Shown here: one piece after another, positions 16,776 to 25,023 of the stretch
Layout of the letters: every line of letters starts with the position of its first letter
How positions within the stretch are numbered: the stretch's first letter is position 1
Source: Verrucomicrobia bacterium 12-59-8
Lineage (GTDB): Bacteria > Verrucomicrobiota > Verrucomicrobiae > Verrucomicrobiales > Verrucomicrobiaceae
Assembly: GCA_002279765.1 (NCBI GenBank)
Contig: NCCR01000149.1
Span: 15,921 to 58,296 of the forward strand
Length of the DNA: 42,376 bases
Reading direction: 5' to 3'
Made by a program: the position numbers and the translations under genes
The notes under the pieces: model-generated
The model's database searches: none
Told to the model about the DNA's origin: nothing
Seen by the model: the letters and a program-made list of their open reading frames with translations, nothing else

Positions 16776-18176
16776 GCCTGCGACTCCCGTGAGCCGCATG
16801 TCGAGGCCTTGGAAGCGCTGATTGAGCTTCGTGTGCTCAAACCCGAGCAGATGCAGCAGCGTGGCGTGCAGGTCATGTACATGCACCGGATCTTCAGTAA
16901 CGTTGAACCCAAACTCATCGCTCTGACCGAGCGTGAGGCCAGGCTTCATGCCGCCGCCGGCAAACCACATGCTAAAACAGTTCGGATGATGATCGCGCCC
17001 ATCGCTCCCACCCTGCACCATCGGCGTACGCCCAAATTCACCGCCCCAGATGACGAGGGTATCCTCCAGCAGACCGCGCTGTTTCAGATCGCGAAGCAAC
17101 GCCGCGCAGGGCTGGTCAGTAAGACCACACTGCGTCTTCAAACCGTTCACCAAACCACCATGGTGATCCCAGGCCTCATGGAAGAGCTGCACAAAACGCA
17201 CACCACTTTCCACGAGACGACGTGCGAGCAGGCAGTTGTTGGCAAAGGAGGCCTCGCCCGGCTTCGCGCCGTACATGTCGAGGATGTGCTGCGGCTCTTT
17301 GCTGATGTCCATCAGCTCCGGCGCCGTCTGCTGCATGCGATAGGCCAGCTCGAAGCTGTTGATGCGGCTGGCGATCTCAGGATCCCCCACCACGTTGAGA
17401 CGCTCCTCATTAAGCTGCTTCAAAACGTCCAACGTGTCGCGCTGCGTCGCATCATCGACGCCGTCCGGGTTACTCAGGAACAGCACCGGCTCACCGCTGC
17501 TGCGAAACGGCACGCCTTGATACACAGTGGGCAGGAAGCCACAGCCAAAGTTGCTCATCCCACCGCTGGGGCCTTTCTGGCCGCTCTGCATCACCACGTA
17601 ACCCGGCAGATCCTGATTCTCTGTACCGAGACCGTAAAGCGTCCACGCCCCAAAGCTCGGCCTGCCAAAAATCTGCGAGCCCGTGCTCATCAAAATCTGC
17701 GCCGGTGCGTGATTGAAGGCGTCCGTTTTCATCGAACGCACAATCGTGAGATCGTCCGCCATTTTCGCCGTGTGCGGCAGCAGCTCGCTCAGTTCCGCAC
17801 CGCTCTGGCCATGCCGGGCAAATTTAAACTTCGGCCCCAGCAGCTTGCTATTGGGATTGATGAACGCAGCGCGGTAGCCCTTGAGCAGATCCGGCGGCGG
17901 CAGCTTGCCGTCCCACTTCGAAAGTTCCGGCTTGTTGTCGAACAGCTCCAGATGACTCGGCGCACCCCCCATGAAAAGATAGATCACCCGCTTCGCCTTG
18001 GCAGGATAATGCGGCTTCTTCAGCGCCAGCGGACTCACCGGTGCCGCAGCACTGGCCGTGCGCGACATCATATCCATCGCCGCAATGCTAGCCAAGCCCA
18101 CGCCGCAGTCTTTGAAAAACCAGCGGCGGCTGCGGTAGCGGGCGTATTCGGCCTGTAGTTCGTGGCGAAAATTCAT
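16767..18176 (-). CDS. DUF1501 protein (sulfatase-like fold, Tat signal), last residues lost
   Basis: About 470 residues of recognisable DUF1501 sequence. The N-terminus has a Tat-type signal ([18 protein letters not shown]), followed by hallmark segments [46 protein letters not shown] and [14 protein letters not shown]. The family ends soon after [17 protein letters not shown], where this copy reaches the junction with the Gfo/Idh/MocA gene. Only about 3-6 residues and the stop are missing, so the fold is probably intact. The literal frame continues to 15702 (824 residues) through sequence antisense to the oxidoreductase. DUF1501 genes usually accompany cytochrome-like DUF1549/DUF1553 genes in Planctomycetes and Verrucomicrobia, but none is next to this one. 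Function unknown. Confidence 0.78.
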
Positions 18177-18319
18177 GAGAGCAATGGACGCATAGAAATC
18201 GCCGGCTGGCGATGATGTCTATCCGCATAGGTTGCGCAGCACAATCCCGGCGGCGGCTTTGTCCATGCAGGCACTTTGGCATGAAGGATCGCAGGGCTTG
18301 CCATCGTTCCACCCAGCCC

Positions 18320-20227
18320 ATGAAGCAGCTGAGTATCTTCCTTTCTTCCTTCGCCATTCTAGTTTCGTCCTTCGCCGCCGACCGGCCCAACATCCTCTGG
18401 CTCACCAGCGAGGACCACGGGCCGCACATGGGCTGCTACGGTGACACCTATGCCGACACCCCGAATGTGGACGCGCTAGCTTCAAAAGGCATGCTCTTCA
18501 AGCACGTCTGGTCATGCGGTCCGGTTTGCGCTGCAGCACGCACCACGATCATCGCAGGCATGTACTCGCCCTCCACAGGCGGCGAGCACATGCGCAGCAT
18601 GGTGCCTATGCCGAAGGGCACGAAGATGTATCCGCAGTTCCTCCGTGAGGCGGGCTACTACTGCACGAACAACAGCAAAGAGGACTACAACCTCAAAAAG
18701 CCCGAGGGCGTATGGGACGTGTCCTCCGGCAACGCGCACTGGAAGAACCGCAAGGAAGACCAGCCTTTCTTCGCCATCTTCAATGAAACCTGCAGCCACG
18801 AAAGCCAGATCCGCAAACGCCCGCACGTGGCCATCCATGATCCTGCCAAGGCCCGTGTGCCCGCCTACCATCCCGACATTCCCGAAGTGCGGCAGGATTG
18901 GGCGCAGTACTACGACCAAGTCACACTCGCCGACGCCTCCGCAGGCAGGCGCTTGAAGGAACTCGAAGAAGCAGGTCTCGCAGCGGACACCATCGTCTTC
19001 TACTACGCCGATCACGGCAGCGGCATGCCACGCAGCAAGCGCTGGCCCTGCAATTCCGGCCTGCAGGTGCCCATGGTCGTCTATTTCCCGCCCAACTGGA
19101 AACACCTCGCGCCGAAGGAATACGGAGCCGGGGTGAAATCGGACCGCCTCGTCAGCTTTGTCGATCTCGCACCCACGCTGCTCAGCATCATCGGCGTACA
19201 GCCTCCTGAATGGATGCAGGGCTACGCCTTCGCCGGAAAATTCCAATCCGAGCCGCAGCCCTTCGTCTATGGCTTCCGTGGCCGCATGGACGAGCGCTAC
19301 GACTGCGTACGCAGTGTCACCGACGGCCGCTTCGTCTATCTGCGCAACTACATGCCTCACCTCTCACAGGGCCAACATGTGAACTACCAGTTTGAAACAC
19401 CCAGCACGCGGGTGTGGCGGCAGCTTTATGACGCGGGCAAGCTCACGCCTGAGCAGTCGATCTTCTGGAAGGTGCCGAAAGACCCTGAAGAACTCTACGA
19501 TCTGCAAAGCGACCCCGATGAAGTGCACAATCTCGCCACCCAGCCTGAACATGCGGAGACGCTCGCCAAGATGCGCTCCGCACAGGAAAACCTCGCGCTG
19601 AAAATCCGCGATGCCGGCATGATCGCCGAAGGCGAGATGCACCTCCGCTCCGAAGGCACTACTCCCTACGACATGGCGCACGATGATAAAATGTATCCCC
19701 TCACCCGCATTCTGAAAGCTGCCGGGGAGGCGGCCTCCATGAAGCCGGGTGCTGTAGCGGACCTCAAAGCTGGATTTGCCGACAAGGACAGCGCCATCCG
19801 CTACTGGTCAGCCATGGGCGTCCTCATGCGCGGCGGTGATGGCCTGAGAGCAGCCCACGATGAAATCACCCAGGCCACCAAGGACAGTTCCACCTACGTG
19901 CAGGTCGTCGCCAACTGGGCGCTGGCCAAATATGGCAGCGAGGCCGAGCGCGCCGCCGCACTGCCTGCCCTCATGGGTCTCGCCAACTGGAGCCAGCACG
20001 ATGTCTTCACCAGCCTGAGCGCCCTGAACGCCATCGATGATCTCGGCGACAAGGCCAAGGCCATTGCCGCTCAGATCAAAGAGCTGCCCGCGAAAGGCGA
20101 AGCTCCCGATGGCCGCTTTTCCGGCTACGTCTCACGTCTGCTCGCTGATCTGAACGGCACCAAACCTGCCGCTGAAGATGCCGTTGAGGCCCCTGCAAAG
20201 AACAAAAAGAAGACCAAGAAAAAGTAG
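18320..20227 (+). CDS. Secreted sulfatase with C-terminal HEAT-like region
   Basis: A 635-residue formylglycine-type sulfatase. I chose ATG 18320 because it gives a signal peptide directly (MKQLSIFLSSFAILVSSFAA); the 36 residues from an upstream in-frame ATG (18212) are Arg-rich and not signal-like. Metal site TSEDHG lies at 29-34. The maturation motif is CAAAR (70-74), a C-x-A-x-R variant of the usual C-x-P-x-R. Asp/His of the second metal half (YYADHGSG) are present. From about 495 to 620 there are helical pairs resembling HEAT repeats, after the normal sulfatase end (ELYDLQSDPDEVHNLA). It probably removes sulfate from a polysaccharide or ester in the periplasm or outside the cell. A second sulfatase follows 41 bases later. 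Confidence 0.88.
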   Translation: MKQLSIFLSSFAILVSSFAADRPNILWLTSEDHGPHMGCYGDTYADTPNVDALASKGMLFKHVWSCGPVCAAARTTIIAGMYSPSTGGEHMRSMVPMPKGTKMYPQFLREAGYYCTNNSKEDYNLKKPEGVWDVSSGNAHWKNRKEDQPFFAIFNETCSHESQIRKRPHVAIHDPAKARVPAYHPDIPEVRQDWAQYYDQVTLADASAGRRLKELEEAGLAADTIVFYYADHGSGMPRSKRWPCNSGLQVPMVVYFPPNWKHLAPKEYGAGVKSDRLVSFVDLAPTLLSIIGVQPPEWMQGYAFAGKFQSEPQPFVYGFRGRMDERYDCVRSVTDGRFVYLRNYMPHLSQGQHVNYQFETPSTRVWRQLYDAGKLTPEQSIFWKVPKDPEELYDLQSDPDEVHNLATQPEHAETLAKMRSAQENLALKIRDAGMIAEGEMHLRSEGTTPYDMAHDDKMYPLTRILKAAGEAASMKPGAVADLKAGFADKDSAIRYWSAMGVLMRGGDGLRAAHDEITQATKDSSTYVQVVANWALAKYGSEAERAAALPALMGLANWSQHDVFTSLSALNAIDDLGDKAKAIAAQIKELPAKGEAPDGRFSGYVSRLLADLNGTKPAAEDAVEAPAKNKKKTKKK

Positions 20228-20268
20228 CTCCACTTTTGGTACACTCCGTCTCTTCCCATTCACACCTC

Positions 20269-21756
20269 ATGTCTTTGCCTGCTCGATTCCTTGCCTGCCT
20301 CCTGCTTTCCCTCAGCCCCCTGGCCGCATCTCCTAATTTCATCCTGTTCATCGCCGATGACGTGAGCTGGAACGATCTGGGCTGCTACGGCAATGCAGCG
20401 GCACGCACGCCGAATATCGACAAGCTCGCAGCCAAAGGACGGCGGTTTGACGAAGCCATCCTCGTGGCAAGCAGCTGCAGCCCAAGCCGCTCCAGCATCA
20501 TCACCGGACGCTATCCTCACAACAACGGCCGTGCCTCAGAACTGCACCAGCCCATCGCCGCGCATCTGCCATGGTTCCCACGTCTGCTGCGCGAGGCGGG
20601 CTGGTACACCGCCCTCGTGGGCAAGCACCACATGACCTCCGACAAACTGGCCGCAGGCGAACAGCCGCAGCCTGCGCCCTTTGATCTCGTGGACAGCGGC
20701 AACGCCCCCGGCAACAAAGGCGGTCACGCCACCTGGGTGAAAACCCTGCGGCAACGCCCCAAGGACAAACCGTTCTTCTTCTGGTTCGCCGCACTCGATG
20801 CGCATCGCGGCTGGGATGCGGACAAGGACTGGGAGGAAAACCTCTATGGCCCCAAACACGATCCCGTGAAGGTCATCGTCCCGCCCTACCTGAACGACGA
20901 TGCAGAAACCCGGGACGATCTCGCCTCCTACTACAACGAGATCACCCGCTTTGATTACTTCATCGGCTGCGTGTTCGCCGAGCTCGAACAGCAGGGCACG
21001 CTGGATGACACCCTCATCATGGTCATGGCAGACAACGGTCGTCCCTTCCCCCGCGCCAAGACGCGGTTGCATGATTCCGGCATGAAGACACCGTTTGTCG
21101 CCCACTGGCCCAAAGGCATCGCCAAACCGGGCACCGCCACGCAGAGCATCATCAGCTCCATCGACATCGCACCCACAGTTCTCTCCCTCACGGGTGTGGC
21201 TGTGCCTCCCTCGATGCAGGGCATCAGCTTTGCCCCCATCCTGGCCGATCCCAACGCCACGACGCGGAAATATGCCTTCTCCGAACACAACTGGCACGAT
21301 TACGAAGCGCATGGCCGCTCCGTGCGGTCGGAGGGTTTTCTCTACATCGTCAATGCGCGTCCTAATCTCCCGTGGCAGGGCCCGGCGGACTCAGTGCACT
21401 CGCCTTCCTTCCAGAGCCTGCGCGCCGTGCGTGATGCTGGCAAGCTCACCCCCGCCCAGGCGGACGTCTTCCTCGCTCCGCGCCCCGTGGCGGAACTCTA
21501 CCGCACCGATGCTGATGCGCTGCAGCTTCATAACCTCATCGACGATCCCAACTACACCTCCGTCAAAGCACGCCTCGCCAAAGCGATGGACGAATGGACC
21601 GATGCCACCGGCGACTCCGCCCCCGCCGAACTCTCCAAGGACTCCTTCGATCGCGAAACCGGCGACAAGCTCAAACTCAAGGAGCAGGACTACCGCCGCA
21701 CCCCCGCCGGCTGGGACCAAGACGCCAGCCGCATCAACGCACCGGGGCCACGCTGA
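20269..21756 (+). CDS. Secreted sulfatase (CSPSR type)
   Basis: A 495-residue formylglycine sulfatase. ATG 20269 starts a signal peptide (MSLPARFLACLLLSLSPLAA), so I prefer it to ATG 20236. Metal site IADDVSWND lies at 28-36. The classic CSPSR motif sits at 70-74, followed by SSIITGRYPHNNG. GKHHM and MADNGRP supply further active-site residues. The C-terminal end carries the usual ELYRTDADALQLHNLIDDP sulfatase tail. It lies just downstream of the first sulfatase on the same strand, likely in one transcript. The stop is two bases from the stop of the convergent M56 gene. Substrate unknown. Confidence 0.9.
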   Translation: MSLPARFLACLLLSLSPLAASPNFILFIADDVSWNDLGCYGNAAARTPNIDKLAAKGRRFDEAILVASSCSPSRSSIITGRYPHNNGRASELHQPIAAHLPWFPRLLREAGWYTALVGKHHMTSDKLAAGEQPQPAPFDLVDSGNAPGNKGGHATWVKTLRQRPKDKPFFFWFAALDAHRGWDADKDWEENLYGPKHDPVKVIVPPYLNDDAETRDDLASYYNEITRFDYFIGCVFAELEQQGTLDDTLIMVMADNGRPFPRAKTRLHDSGMKTPFVAHWPKGIAKPGTATQSIISSIDIAPTVLSLTGVAVPPSMQGISFAPILADPNATTRKYAFSEHNWHDYEAHGRSVRSEGFLYIVNARPNLPWQGPADSVHSPSFQSLRAVRDAGKLTPAQADVFLAPRPVAELYRTDADALQLHNLIDDPNYTSVKARLAKAMDEWTDATGDSAPAELSKDSFDRETGDKLKLKEQDYRRTPAGWDQDASRINAPGPR

Positions 21757-21758
21757 AA

Positions 21759-23942
21759 TCAGCTTGCGGCTTTAACCGGCTCCTTTTTCTGGGTGGTCAC
21801 CGGTTTCACCGGAGTCCCTTCGGCAGCCGGTTTCGGTTCGCTCTTCCACAGCCTCCAAATAGGAATGAGACCGCTTTGCACGATCTCTATGGCTGGCCTG
21901 GCACGTTGTTGGATCGCCACAAAATCCGTGCCACCGACCCGGTCCTGAAACTTTTCAGCCTTTTCAAACAGCTTTTGAAAAGCTTCCTTGGCTGCATTGG
22001 CCGCTTTTTCGAGTTTCAAATACTGGGCGATTTTTGAACCCAAATCGAGTGCTTGGGCTTCCTTCTCTACGATCACCTTTTTCAGCACGGTGATCCTCCG
22101 CCGGGTGTTTTCTGCCCTGTGGCTCATTTCTTCCCGGATGGGCTCGACGAGTGCGTTGAGTAAAAAGCGTACCTTGGCGGCTTTCTCCTTCGTTTCAATC
22201 ACCAGAAGGTTATCAGGCTTGTGATTTTCGAGCAGGTACTTCAGTTCATTCTCCAAACGGCGAAGTTCGCTTTGGGTTTGGATGTAATCCCTTTCCGTCT
22301 GAGTCGATGGCTGCACGTCGCTGACTTTGACTTGGGCTTGCGTCACTGCCGCAGGGATGTTGCTTAAATCCAGTTCTAGATCTGCCAGAATCATATTTTG
22401 CTCTGCCATTTGAGCAGTGAGTTTACTCAGCATCTCCGCCGTCTGGTTGTTGCCTTGTGTTATGGCCGTGATGTTGTTGAACATCCGAAACTCAGCCAGC
22501 TCACGGTTACGTTCCTCCATGACTCTTTGCATTTTCACTGTTTCTTGGAGGAAGAGATGTAGATCTTTGCCGCCTGCCTGCTCGCGTACGGATTGGCGAA
22601 AGGCGATGAATTCATCCAGCAGCGCATCAAGGAAAATTTTGGCGTACTTACCGTCTGTACTGACCGCTTGAACTCCAAACATGGTTGTGCCCTTGACCTG
22701 CGCCGCAAGGATCTCGACATCCTTGTCTTTTAGATTTGGATTCAAGGCTCTGACTCGCTCCAAAGCCCGGCGCTTCATTTCGGCCGACTCGATGGTTTCA
22801 ATGATCGTACCGTAATGATCCGCCTGTTGGGCCTGCCAGTTATTCCCTGCCGCTAGGAGCGATGATCCAGCCACGAGTTTCGCCTCACTCTGATACAACG
22901 GCACCTTTGGCTTGAACTCAACCTTCGTCGCCGCCAGCACCGCCAAGATCACCGCCACGACCGCTATCAAGCTCATCGCACCGATGCCGATGCGTCCTCG
23001 CCATTGATTCGTCTTCATCAGCTCCCGCACCCGCTGCTGGATGGACTCCCCGCCGAACATGGTAACACCTGCTGTAGGGCGCAGCCGACCAGGAATACCG
23101 GCGGCAATCTCCACCAGTGTGCGAGCATACTCACGCGTATCGCCACTTGCCAATACCGCCACATCATCCGCCGCCTGCTCGGTTTCGAAACGCAGACGGC
23201 GCTGTGCCAGCCAAGACAGCGGCTGCCACCACCATAGGCACACAGCACATTGCCCCAGCCATTTCCAGAACACGTCCGAACGCTGGAAATGAGCCAGCTC
23301 GTGATGCATCACCGCGTCCAGACGTTTCTCGTCCCAGCCAGCGGCTTCCTGTGGCAGCCAGATCACGGGCTTACGCAAGCCAGTCAGCATGGGTGATTGC
23401 AACCTCTGCGCCAAACGGCAGCGCATGCTGGATGGCGCCCCTGCTCTTTCTCCCTGCTGCTCAATCAGCGGCGGCGCTTCTTCACTGTTCTTCCTCAACC
23501 AAACCAGTCCCGCGAACGCCCTTGCCAATTTCCACAGGAGCAGTGCACCGGCCGCACCCAGCCAAAGCCTCAGGCCCCAGCTCTCCAGCCACATCAATCC
23601 ACGCTGCGACCAGCTTTTCTCCGGCAGAATCAGCACAGGTGTTTCCGGCAGCACAAGAGGAGCTGCATTAATCTGATGTGCCTGCATGGTCACACGCCAC
23701 TCCACAACGGCCACCGGCGGAGCTGCTTCTGACGTGAAGCGCCAGACCGCCACCACCAGCAGCATCGCCATCGTGATTCTCCAGATGAGGCTGCGGGCAC
23801 GCGCGGAGCGCCGTTGCAGTTGCAAGGCCATGGCCCAGGCCACGCACACCACTGCTGTGCTGGTGAGGAGTGCTGAAACCAACAGGCCCAGATTTGGATT
23901 CCGCGTGAGAAAGCGAAGCAGGTCTTCCAAGAAATCGTTCAT
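21759..23942 (-). CDS. BlaR1-like M56 metalloprotease fused to a Wzz/GumC-like domain
   Basis: A 727-residue membrane protein. Residues 1-340 are BlaR1/MecR1-like: several membrane segments and a cytoplasmic zinc protease with HELAH (214-218) and downstream EQAAD (255-259). A last membrane span lies at about 318-338. In BlaR1 this position is followed by a penicillin-binding sensor. Here residues about 349-450 instead resemble the periplasmic part of polysaccharide co-polymerases (Wzz/GumC): LYQSEAKLVAGSSL, YGTIIETIESAEMKRRALERV, KGTTMFGVQAVSTDGKYAKIFLDALLDEFIAFRQ. About 230 residues of coiled coil and a Lys/Pro-rich tail follow, with no second membrane span. The start overlaps the BlaI-like gene by four bases (ATGA). 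Inference: a sensor of polysaccharide or envelope state that cleaves the repressor. Confidence 0.85.
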   Translation of the reverse strand: MNDFLEDLLRFLTRNPNLGLLVSALLTSTAVVCVAWAMALQLQRRSARARSLIWRITMAMLLVVAVWRFTSEAAPPVAVVEWRVTMQAHQINAAPLVLPETPVLILPEKSWSQRGLMWLESWGLRLWLGAAGALLLWKLARAFAGLVWLRKNSEEAPPLIEQQGERAGAPSSMRCRLAQRLQSPMLTGLRKPVIWLPQEAAGWDEKRLDAVMHHELAHFQRSDVFWKWLGQCAVCLWWWQPLSWLAQRRLRFETEQAADDVAVLASGDTREYARTLVEIAAGIPGRLRPTAGVTMFGGESIQQRVRELMKTNQWRGRIGIGAMSLIAVVAVILAVLAATKVEFKPKVPLYQSEAKLVAGSSLLAAGNNWQAQQADHYGTIIETIESAEMKRRALERVRALNPNLKDKDVEILAAQVKGTTMFGVQAVSTDGKYAKIFLDALLDEFIAFRQSVREQAGGKDLHLFLQETVKMQRVMEERNRELAEFRMFNNITAITQGNNQTAEMLSKLTAQMAEQNMILADLELDLSNIPAAVTQAQVKVSDVQPSTQTERDYIQTQSELRRLENELKYLLENHKPDNLLVIETKEKAAKVRFLLNALVEPIREEMSHRAENTRRRITVLKKVIVEKEAQALDLGSKIAQYLKLEKAANAAKEAFQKLFEKAEKFQDRVGGTDFVAIQQRARPAIEIVQSGLIPIWRLWKSEPKPAAEGTPVKPVTTQKKEPVKAAS

Positions 23943-24325
23943 GACTCGCGTGCCTCCTCGATGAGTTGAATCAGTTTTTCCGCCTCTTCCTTGGACAGCT
24001 TCACGTTTTTCTGCCCCAGCAGAGCCATCGCCGCCTCCCCCGCAGAGTTCTCAAAAAACCGGCTCACAAAGCTCTGCAGCGCACACACCCGTGCTTTTTT
24101 AGGCGACACCGGCAGCGAGAACCAATCGCGCCCGTCTGCCTGTGTTTTAAGGAGAAGCCCCCGCTCCACCAGCAGCCGCAGGATGGACCGAACGGCCGAG
24201 TATGTTGGCGCATCCGGCAGCTTCTCTTCAATCTCACGAGCAGAAAGCCGCCCATGTTTCATCACGATCTCAATCACCTGCCGCTCGCGGCGGCTGAACT
24301 CATTGGAATGTTTGTCGTCCCACAT
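23939..24325 (-). CDS. BlaI/MecI/CopY-family repressor
   Basis: A winged-helix repressor of 128 residues if it starts at ATG 24325 (MWDDKHSNEFSRRERQVIE). An in-frame ATG at 24355 would add 10 residues, but that extension overlaps an operator-like palindrome, so I prefer the shorter form. LSAREIEEKLPDAPTYSAVRSILRLLVERGLL is the helix-turn-helix and wing. The C-terminal helices (LLGQKNVKLSKEEAEKLIQLIEEA) are the dimerisation and cleavage region of the family. The stop overlaps the start of the M56 protease gene, the usual BlaI-BlaR order, so the two are translationally coupled. The repressor should bind its own promoter as a dimer and be inactivated through the M56 partner. Confidence 0.9.
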   Translation of the reverse strand: MWDDKHSNEFSRRERQVIEIVMKHGRLSAREIEEKLPDAPTYSAVRSILRLLVERGLLLKTQADGRDWFSLPVSPKKARVCALQSFVSRFFENSAGEAAMALLGQKNVKLSKEEAEKLIQLIEEARES

Positions 24326-24327
24326 GA

Positions 24328-24345
24328 GTGCTGATTTTTCAACAC
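24328..24345. promoter_or_regulatory. Second operator-like palindrome (one mismatch)
   Basis: GTGCTGATTTTTCAACAC lies two bases upstream of the preferred repressor start. It is an 18-bp inverted repeat with one mismatched pair in its arms, and matches the arms of the perfect palindrome 41 bp away centre to centre, about four helical turns. It is probably a second binding site for the BlaI-like repressor. Confidence 0.6.
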
Positions 24346-24367
24346 CTTCTGGCATTCGTCAAGTCTG

Positions 24368-24387
24368 CATGTTGAAATTTCAACATG
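24368..24387. promoter_or_regulatory. Perfect 20-bp palindrome, probable BlaI-type operator
   Basis: CATGTTGAAATTTCAACATG is a perfect inverted repeat with no spacer. It lies 42 bases upstream of the preferred repressor start at 24325, in the 107-137 base gap between thioredoxin and repressor genes. Autoregulated BlaI-family genes carry dyad operators in this position, so repressor binding is the natural reading. Confidence 0.75.
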
Positions 24388-24462
24388 ACATGCGTTTAAA
24401 AGATCATTTCGACCGATGTTTTGACAGTCGTGCCCTGTAATTCACTGAACCACCATCGCAGC

Positions 24463-24861
24463 TCACAGCCCCAGCAACTGCCGCATCCGCTCTTTCGGAA
24501 TACCTCCCACTTCACGGCCTGTCTCTCGCCCTGATTTGAAAGCGATGAAGGTGGGAATGCCGCGCACTCCATGCTCGCGGGAGAGAGACGGGTCTTCATC
24601 GACATTGATGCGAATCACCACCGCCTGGCCCTTCAGTTCCTTCGCCAGTTCCTCCACCATCGGGCCTACGACCTTGCACGGGCCGCACCAGTCGGCGTAA
24701 AATTCCACCAGTACAGGCACCTTGGCCGTGCGCACGGCGCTGATGGATGTAGTGCGGCCAACCCCGCCGCCTGAGACCGGACGCAGCATGTCGAACGCGA
24801 TCCAGCCGATGTACAGCAGGACGGCTCCGGCAATCCAGAGGGGGATGTTTCCTTTGTTCAT
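24463..24861 (-). CDS. Membrane-anchored thioredoxin
   Basis: A 132-residue protein. ATG 24861 begins with a hydrophobic anchor (about 7-24) and a Gly-rich linker, then a thioredoxin fold with WCGPC (58-62) and the cis-proline motif GIPTF (101-105). The order N-in anchor then catalytic domain puts the active site on the periplasmic side. The open frame extends far upstream antisense to transketolase, but those residues are not coding-like. The closest homology is to ordinary thioredoxin rather than to a DsbE-type protein. It lies upstream of the BlaI-like gene on the same strand and divergent from transketolase. Its likely role is reduction or disulfide exchange on envelope proteins. Confidence 0.85.
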   Translation of the reverse strand: MNKGNIPLWIAGAVLLYIGWIAFDMLRPVSGGGVGRTTSISAVRTAKVPVLVEFYADWCGPCKVVGPMVEELAKELKGQAVVIRINVDEDPSLSREHGVRGIPTFIAFKSGRETGREVGGIPKERMRQLLGL

Positions 24862-25023
24862 GCGGTACCATCCGGGCCAGATTTCATTCTGGCAAGGGGC
24901 GATGACGTCCGATTCCCCCCAGTTTTCGACCTTGAAACCAACCCCTGTACCAGTAAGGAAGGCGTCCCGCGCTTGGCCGCATCTGGCGCTTGTTTGACCC
25001 TCATTGACCCTGAAACCCTCGAC

